Source: Ancylostoma caninum (lineage: Eukaryota; Nematoda; Chromadorea; Rhabditida; Ancylostomatidae). From it: a stretch of 64,000 bases of DNA. Within the stretch, counting starts at the first letter, position 1; each line of letters opens with the position of its first letter. Position numbers and translations under genes: made by a program. Shown piece by piece: positions 52,401 to 62,300 of the stretch. The notes beneath the pieces were generated by a model. The model was not told where the DNA came from, made no database searches, and saw only the letters and a program-made list of their open reading frames with translations. The DNA lies in assembly GCA_037903475.1 (NCBI GenBank), contig JBAJFG010000476.1:1162033-1226032 (forward strand), written 5' to 3'.

Positions 52401-55400
52401 ACGGAATTCGCCTAGAACATAAATATAAACAAAACCTAGGGACTTCTTCGAGAATGCACGATCTACATTACTTAAACCTTGTCGGTTTTTGCCAAGAATG
52501 AACTAGAATTTTGCGAACTGCACGATTTGCATGCGCATCGTCGACATCTAGCAGTCAGTGTAAAATTAGGAGAGTATCATTACTCACTGTTGTCATAGTT
52601 ACTCATCAATTTACTTGCTAACCTGTTTCATTAATTAATAAACTGGTAAATAGTACTTAATATCTATTGGGTTGTAACATATGTTTCCGCTGTTTTGAAA
52701 TTTTCGATGAAAAAATAGCAATCGATGTATGGACCACAACAGTCACTAGACTTTTGCCGTTTTTACAGCACGAGCTCGACTCCCCTGCTTTAAAATTGTT
52801 ATTCGTGCAAGTGCAGTTACCAAATTTGCATTCTTGAAGAGCTCACTCCAAACTTAACTACATCTTCAAAACAAGATGCAAAAATAGGTCTCACATTCGA
52901 GGATGTTCGCAGGATCATGCGCTTTTAAACAGTATCTGGACATGCGCAAAAATTTTATCGGTATTCATTTATTAGAAGCCTTTAAAAATTCGTATGCGAA
53001 AACAGCGGAAACTTATTTTACAACCTAATAGTATTTACACTCAAGGGTGCTCTAGAAAATTACCATCGAATCTTGTACTAGTCAGATATCCTATTTTTTG
53101 TAGGGATATCAGCGTGGCAAGAGTGTTCCTGAACTACTCGGAGCTGTTCACCGTGAATGTCATCTTCTGGCGACGAGCGATACAACCTCTTCTGGATTGT
53201 TCACGGTTTGGTTCATTACTCGACTACTGCTTTCTTCATATTGCAATAAGTCCTGGGACCGCATGCATCATTGAGATTACCCAAGGTTAACGCGCCGAGA
53301 CCACACAAATTTGCCCATCGTTGACATGAGCTTCAGCTCGCTTACCCTCGGTAATCTCAATGATGCATGCGGCCTCTGATCCACGTTCTTGAAAAATGCA
53401 ATTTAGGCAATCCCGGAAACCATTCGATCCAGTAATTCTGTTGAACGGTTTCGAGGACATCAGCGAGTGGTCGAAGTGCTACATTCCGTTCAACCTCGGC
53501 CATGACGACAGCCACACCTACGTCCAGAAGAAGCAGAAGGACAACGAAATGTTCCGTGAATTCGTGCAGGTGAGCACGAGCCAGTGTAGCTGCCTCGCTC
53601 ACTAGTGAGCTCAACTAGGATATGAGTTGATTCCGTTTTCCAGTGGGCCGAGTCGCAAGAGTCGATGCGCCGACAGAAACTCTGCGACACGTTGACGAGC
53701 CCAATGCAGAGACTCACACGTTACAGTCTTCTGCTGAAGGTTAGTTGCAAACGAGCGTCGCTGTGGTTAGTATTAGGTGCGTGCAAAAGTTCCGGGGCAG
53801 TTGCACCTTATTTTTCAAAACGCCATAACATGACTCAAAGTCAGCAATTTTGTTCAGAACAAAAAGCATTGGCATCTGCGTAATGTTGCCAATATGGCAC
53901 AGGAAATATTTTTCCAGGAACTAAAAATTTGACAGGTCTACACCTGTAATAGTAGCACACGTCGTTTTCCAGTAGGGTCTGTTCATTAAAAGTTTTACAG
54001 CGAAGGCAGAGCCATAGAAGGCTGAAATGGGGGTACTCTGTTAGAGGCAGGTATAAGGAGTAATATAGGTTAGGCCAGAATTCGGAGCACGAATGGCCAA
54101 TTCTTTATACGGTTGACACTGCAACATGCTGGTGTTCGCTATCCCACAGCCGGAACAAACAACATATTTCCGCCTGTATCGGCCCTATGCTTAAGAGTTC
54201 TCCCGTGATTACTTTATGGAAAAGAAAGTACTATAGAGCGACTATTGTGCATTCATTAGAAAACAAATTCATTGCAGATAAGTCACGTTGCTGACCATGA
54301 AAGGTCAAAATTTTTTTAAAAGAAGGTAGTGATGGTTCGGCCATTTTTTAGGTGGGTGGCAGGAGCCCGTATTTTGGGATGACCTCCTCCTATTGTCATA
54401 TCTGACCCATTTTCTATCAACAATAGCAATTCTTCCATGAAACGAATTGTTAGGAAATCTGAAGGTCGAATATCTGCAGACTTGCGAGTGTGGACGTTAG
54501 TGCTCTTCGCTCAACTCACGCAAAATCCATCTACTCACCTTCCCCTTCTTACCAATTTTCTCCAGGTGACAAGACATTGTTGACTGAATTCCCCATAATG
54601 TCTTGCGCACTTTGCACAAGTTCTGGTTCAACCCGCTCTTTCCTGGCACCTTGGCGATGACCAAATCTCTGACCAACTTGTGAAGCATCTTCCAGGTTCT
54701 CATCCCCGCTCACGACACCTAGGAACCTTCGAGCACCTGGCGTTTTAGAGAACATACTCTCTACAAACGCAATATTGATGCTATGGGTCGCTCTTCTTGT
54801 TGATATTCTAGATTTGATTCTATAGAGTGAAATTCCCCAAATTATTGCGCAGCTCACAGCACTGGTTTTACACCCAAAACAGAGCAACGCTGTGACGTAG
54901 ACCCGAGCCAAAAGTGGTGTAGATAGCAGATGTTTCAGGCTACCAGCATACATGAAAACCATTGCAGGATATCGTAAACGCAAGGAGCAAAACGATGTTG
55001 AACGGTGAAATACCACCAACTGCCCCGGAACTTTTGCACGCACCTAATAGTTCAACTGTTTAACTCTAACGCTTTTCAGGCCGTGCTTTCCAACTCCACC
55101 GACGATCGCGAGCGCTTGATTATCCAAAGTAAGTCTGAAAGTGCAATTTTGTAAACTGACTAGGGTGAGGGCGCCACAGCAGGAAGAAAAAATCTAGCAG
55201 TCCAAAAAAAACGCCAGAAGGGATGTTGTAGTATTGTGCTGTTGTGAAGCCTCATGCTGTTGTGAAATCCATGAGAAATTTCGAGGATAAAGTTGCTAAA
55301 CACTTCTTCGAATTCTTCCTCTATGACTGCTCTGCAGCAGACTTCTTCATACTCCTCGGCTCTGCTACACTCCCCCTCATCTACTCCCTCCTCCCACTCT

Positions 55401-58400
55401 GTGAGTCCATCATATAGGGACTTTTTCCTTTTCTGCACCTGCACTCTGTCCCTGCAGTGAGAGCTCATTGAAATGACCGGCGCTTATGAATTATCTACAT
55501 ACTTTACCACGAGAGATATGTGTGGAGCACTTTACATCTAGAATTCGATATGGATTCAAAAATTATTTACATTCGTCTGCATGAAAAGGGCATGCACTCG
55601 GGGGGGGGGGGGAGGGGTACAGAATAGCTATCTACAGAGCTGAATGAAACTGGTTTTGTGGAAAACCCTTCGTGAAAGTACATAATTGAGGAAGAACAAA
55701 AAGCAGTGGTATACTAATGAAGGCGAGGTTCTCCCCCTAGTTTTTTTGCGAATGATCCTGGAATTTTCAGCGATGATCGATAGAACAGACGCAGCCACAC
55801 AGCAGCTGAATTTCGAATTGAACAACAATGACCTGCGGTTACAAATGGCCGAAATCATGAAGAGCATCGACGGCTACGACGCCGTTGACTCGGAAGAGTT
55901 CGAGAAGGTGCGACTTGACTTGGTACAAGATTTTGATAGCTCTCTCCCAAAAATCATGGGTGTTCAGCTGTTCCCAAATCGGCGGACAACGCTGGATCTG
56001 ATGGCTCCGATGCCGCTGCTGCCTGGACCGCCTCAGTTCCGACGGGTGATCCACCGTGGCAACTTGAAAGTGCGGGAGAGCCGGCAGGGACCGAAGGTAT
56101 TCATCTTTTTGCTCGTTATTAGCTGTTTTCTCCTCCAAATATTGCTAAAAATTGCTTTTTGAGGTGGAAATGCACTGTTTGCTGTTCACTGACATGCTCT
56201 TGCTATGCAAGACGTCGAACAAACGGACAGACCGAGGTCTTCGTGTGGCTCGTGCTCCTATTCACATCGCTCATATGATTTACCATCCATTCAATGATGC
56301 CAGTAAGTCTGTCATGGAAATTTCCTAACAGTGTAGTTTCCGGATAGTATTCAATGTATAATAATTAATCCTTGATCCATGATTTATCGGGTGTTTCTTG
56401 TTTTAGCGATCATAAGTCTTTAAATTAGAAAAAAAAAGTATCAAAACCGCTCCTTTTGCAATCACTCTGCAAGCGATCGTTCTGAATACTTTCACTTGAC
56501 TTATTATTATTGTGCAGAATCGGAAATATTTGCCATAATTCCTTGCTTTTGTGGGCTCTAACGCTTTGGAAAAAGAAGTGAGCCTTCAGAGTAATAATGC
56601 GCCAATGCGGTGAATTCAAATGTACCTTCTCCCCGGACCTCCTGACATACACACGATTTTAGCCGATTTATTGGCAGAATTTTTTACGCATTTCCGATTT
56701 ACAGGACTGATCCTGAGTTCTTGAAATATTCTTAAAAAAGGGTGGCATGTTCACGGTCAGTGTTCCTTTCCCTATCATCCGCCTGTTCATGGAGAACAAC
56801 ATCTGGAAGCACCCCTTTTTGCTGGAGCAGTTCTCCAGCTGTGCTCTAGAGTGCAGATAAGTCTGCTCTTCTACTAGTGTCATCTGCAGCCGCATCATCA
56901 CGACCTTTCTATAAGAACGCTTTCCCAGAGCTGCTGAGTAGAAATGGCTGCGAGACAGTGGCGTTATATTCGGTTTCGAAGCCCACCACTATACTTGGGA
57001 TCGAATAAATACCGAATAATTTCGTTGCTCTAATTAACAATCCAGGAAACAATTTAAATATCCAGATGTTTGAAATTGAGAAAGCCCTGAAGCTCTTTTT
57101 CTCTTTCATAGAGAACTGTAATAGTTTTCATTGTTGGAAAGGTCCAATTTTCCATTTATTCGAAATCGAATATTTTTGCTTCCGAATATCGAATATTTCG
57201 AATGAGTGGGAAATTCGCATGTTCCAACATTAGAAACCAATGTAGTGCTATACGAGAGAGAAGAAGAGTGTGTGTGAGGACGACGAGAAATCCCAAAAAA
57301 GAAAATAGTTCGACTTGCTCAAGCAGTCCAAGGAGCTATTTATACTAGATGCGCGCGTCAATCGCGTGTCAGACGCACGCATCCATTCGTGGAAGATTTC
57401 CCACAGAGGCCTGTCAGTGAGTGCCAAAAAGACATTTTAATGAGAAAAAAAACGCGCGGACGCTGCGCTGCAAACGCGTTCGTCGAAGAAGCATCGGCGA
57501 TGCGACTGGCCCTATCCCTCATAATGTAGACACAAGCGCGTCAAACGCACGCATTTGGTGTGAATTGCCTTTAATGCTTCCCCAAGATGATTGATTGCTC
57601 GTGTTATTGGAAAAATATCCAGGAAAATTCGGAAAATACCCAGAAAGATTCTGAAGGCAAATTCGGTGCGTTAATTTTTTTCGAGATTTTTGGGGAATAA
57701 CTAGATGAACCATGTCGTTTTCTTCAGTATCATGCCCGAGTCCTGTTTCTGAAGGACTTGCTCCATGATTCCAAATACGAAAATGTTCGCCAGTTGTCTG
57801 ACAATTTGTTTCCTCTTCAAATCACCTAAGTTTTGCGTTAATGTTGAAACGTTCTGGATCCATAATTGTTTCTAGGTGGCTTCTTCATCATCTGCATGAA
57901 CGAGTTCGATGCGCCCTCCAGTATTTACCTAATGCATACCACAGACGAAAAGGAGACGCGACGGTTAGTTACCCAGATATCGTTCCTGACTTTTCTCAAG
58001 ATTTTACGCGTGCCTACTTTTTGTATGGTTTTGCTGCAGATGGCTGGAGATGATCAATATCACAAGCAACGAGTTCAAACGACTGCAGGGAAGACACAGC
58101 GATTTTGAAAATTCGCTTTATGACCTTCGAAAGGGGTAAGTTGGCTCGAGAGGGCGTCTCAAGCAGATGCTGAAGTCTTCTTTGCAGTCCGCCATGGCAC
58201 CAAGGCTCGCAGCACGGCCTGCCGTCGGCCGTGATCCACCGCAAGAGCAGCAGCATGGACTCACAAGTGGTCGCGGCGCATGCACACATGAACCGTATGT
58301 TCCTCTTATTTTTAAATATTTTCCAGGCGAAAGAGTATGTGAGTTTCTGGAAAAGGCTGGAAATTCTTAGAAATTTGAGTGAGAAATTTGTATGATGCTT

Positions 58401-59293
58401 CTATTCTGAAGCATTGTTCGACAGATCGTGTACTCATCACGAGAACATACCTTCCTTAGATTTCGACTTCATTTGGTGTGTAGCTCTCCCACAAACCCCA
58501 AAAACAGGACATAGCGGCACTTTTTAGATTCACCTGCGAACGGCAGGTGGTTATGTAGGGACTACAGTAGTGATTCATTAAATCGTGATGATGTAACCTG
58601 TTGAAGTGGAATAATCACTGCCCTTTTCAGCGCTATCACCATAGTTGCTGCAGTAAAATAAGCCCAAGAATCTAAATCTATATCTACAGTATATGTACAT
58701 GTACAATTATGTATATGTACAATTATTGTATGTTTTACCACAAAAAATTATTAAAATAGCATGAGCAGTAATAATAGAATTATATAACTGACCATTGCCC
58801 AACAATAAACCTGGCTTTGCCAATTCCAAACGAATGGTAGGAAACCTAATTGCTTCCGCAAACCCTTCCTTTTGCTTGAAATTCACTTAAACTTGCTGAT
58901 AGGGGAAATCATGCTTCGCATGTAGAAACAAGCTTGCGACTATCCAACGACTTCCTGTATAGAAATGTAAAGCAAGATGCACTCGAGACGCGGTTGGGTC
59001 GTTGTCAGGGCAATCGTGGCTCTCTTTCGCGCTATACATCCTTCTTCGTTTGAGCTTTTGCGACGTATGTAGTTGCTCCCCTTTTTGCCATTCTTTTAAC
59101 CCTGACTTTTCTCGGGCACCTTCCAAGTGCGATTAAAAAGCAACTTGCGAGCCTCGGCACCTCCAGTGGACAGACACTCGCTAGTTACCAGCCTGTTTTT
59201 TTATTCTCTGGAACTCCTTAGTCGTACTATGTATTACTGCGTTATTGCTGACAAGTGTGATGCACTATTTAGGGCACTTAAATGGTACAGAAA

Positions 59294-59332
<39 letters not shown>

Positions 59333-62300
59333 ACACACCCTGCTGTTATAGATTATATAATATGTATAATCTCCAAATGTCCATGACAAGTTTTTCCGGA
59401 AAATTTTTAGGGTGAGGGTGTATCCCCCTCTGCTTTTCATTTTGAGATTCCTACGTACGTCCGCACCGTCGTATATTTTTTCAGAAACCCATGCATTTTC
59501 GGAAACCTTGAAGTCGAATTGTTCATGAGGAAGTATTAGTTCCACTAAGGCATATTACACAAATTTTGAATTGGTATCGTAGCCTAGGTAAGCACTTCAT
59601 CATTTGCTCTACACGAGGGAGTGGGTAGATGAGGACCGGGAATCTGATTCTTAGAGTAATCTCAATGGTGCATGCGGCTCTTTTCAGCTCGAACTGCTCG
59701 GTTAGCCTGTTGGACTTATCTCCTAAAGTGTGAAGGAGGCAATATCTACCTGAAGCTATCCACTTATGGAGCTATTCACCTTTATAAGAGCTTTATTTTA
59801 TGCCGAGCACAGATTTGGAATAAGAGGAAAAGATAGCGAAAGACCCTTGACTATTGTCGTGCCTACTTCCATTGATAGCTGATTTTGTTTGATTTTAGTC
59901 TCGAAAAATCACTGAAATCTTCCATACACCTGGAACATATTTATCAAACTATAATAATATCAAGGAGTGGAAATCAAGCTTTCTCCTCAATATTGTGGCC
60001 CTCTGAGCTCTCTCTCTCATTACAGACATGCACCGCACCGCCACTGTATCCTCAACGGAGCAACTGGATCGAAACCCGGATCGCAACGACTCACCAAGTC
60101 GTCTACCTCCTATTCATAAGCTCAGTGTCGCCAGCTATCCACTTTGTAGCAGTAAAAGTAGTGTGGATCTGCATCTGACACTCGGAGCTGAGACCTCGTG
60201 TGAGTTCAGCTACCTCTGGGGGGTTCCAAATATTTCGAGTAAACGGCGCTTTTTCCAGCGGAACGCCCAGTTCTGACGAGGTCGAGATCCAACTCTTCTG
60301 AGCCTGAACTGGACGGCAAATCGTCGCGTAGTCCTTCGCCTCGAAGGAAGGAGACTATGAGACGCGTCGCTCAGGAGGTTCAGGACGTCTTGCAGCAGCC
60401 GGGCAGGGCGAAGTGAGGATTTTTTGCTATACAGCTGAGCTGGGCTATGGCTAGAAACTCCCAGATCACCAAAAATCCCAAGAATTACGTGAAAAATTTT
60501 GTTAGCTTTAGTATCGTTTTTCGTCAGGAATATATGAATCATTTCCCACTCTGCTTTTTCCTCTTGAAAGAGGAAAACAATTTCATTTTGCAAATTTTTG
60601 CCTCACTTTCCTGTTATTTCGGTATTCTCACAGGTCTGAGATTTCTGCTGAGATAGAAGAACTCAATGATACCGCGACTGTGATTGAAGAAGAGCTTGTA
60701 CAACCACACGGTCGACGGTTTGAGAAACGGTAGGATTCTATGAGCTTGCCCATTCCATCATGACAAGCGAAAATACAGTGATTTAGGTACCACACAGCAG
60801 ATGGCATCGATGTTCTGAAACCGAAAGGAACAGTGCTCCAGGGTGGCATCCTCAAGAGATTCTCCTGGAATGTCAGCTCTGCGGTTGGGGCGAGTAGTCG
60901 GAAAATTTCCGCCAGACTAGGAGAGGTACGCGCTAAGCAGATGACCTCTTCCACAGTATTCCATCGCATTGAGTGCTCATTTCAGCACAGCCGTCGACAT
61001 TCGCAAGCGTCAACTGCAGCGTCGTCAGAGTCGTTCGGTAGCTCAACGTCTGGCATTTCTTCTTCGTCTTCACACGCTGAGAATGAAGTTCGTTCAGGAT
61101 TTTTTTGTCCTTTCTCAAAATTTTGTCCTTTCTCATCGATATGTTCTGAACAACAATAGGAAATGTTACTGAGGACATGATGAGTTATTTGCCGACATTT
61201 CTCCTCTGCGACCTACATAGTTTCGGACCAAGAGTATGATTGTGAAAAAAAGTTCAAATCAGCCGTATTTCACATTTTTTGTACTTGCACTTGTAAAATT
61301 TGCCTATTGCCTAGGCTATAGTACATTAACAGATAAGATTTCCGATCGAAGGCTTGAAAATGTTTTGATATAGCTTCAGTAAGGGATATACGCCAGTTCA
61401 CAAGGAGGAACATGAAGAATAGCGCCTAGCTAATAGTTTTTTTTTTTCGTGAGCCCACTTCCCATAGTAGTGCTGTCAGTTAAACCGGCTGGAAATAACT
61501 CTCGTATGGAAATAACGTCCATGTGCAGAGTTTGAGAAATTTTTAACCCATTGTTGCGGACCACGTGATGCACATGGGGAGGGGGGGGGGGGGGGTGCAC
61601 CACGACGGGGGGGGGGCGTATTCCTTCCTTTTGTCTCCGCATGGCCATCCCATTACGATCTCATATTGCAAACTGTAATCTTTCCGAAGACTCTTCTCTA
61701 GGACTGTAGTCTATTAGCTCAGAGAGGGCCGATGGAGTGACTTTGTCTGCAGTTGCGACCTCATCACGATTTGGTCAACTGATCTAATTTTTGCACTTCT
61801 TTTTGATGTGTATGTGGTGTGATTTGTTCCACTCTAACGTTTCATTGGAACCAATCTAGTAAAATCTCCTTCTAAACGAATCCTGCGGCACCACAGTGCG
61901 GCAGTAATTGCAGAAAAAGTCATTTCATTGGGCACCTCTGAGCTAACAGGCCACACATTGTCAAATATAGAAAACTATGGATCACATCGGCCCTACCAAA
62001 GCTCGAGCAATGTGTGGCTACCTCTTCAAAAATGTATTGATTTGCAATGTTTCGAGGGTTAAACTTACATCCTTCTTTTGCGAGGTTGCGGATCTTAATC
62101 TTCAACGGTGCAAAGCACTGGGATGTGGGTCATTATGAGGCAAACGGGGCGGTTCGTGCTCCTGTGATTGAGTCATGCAAGGGGGTGGGACCATTCACAG
62201 AAAGATGGGCCGTCCTGTTTCGCCACATCCTGCACCACATCCGGAAGTACTGGATCCTCGTTAAAAATTTCTAGTTTGTGTGTTCTTTCCATCACCTTAT

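Noticed and set aside
53357..53717. - strand ORFs opposite DH exons 12-13
   Set aside because: Shadows of the real + strand exons.
54549..55043. 164-codon - strand ORF over the mariner
   Set aside because: Runs in a different frame from the recognisable transposase motifs over most of its length; it is a frame artefact of the decayed element.
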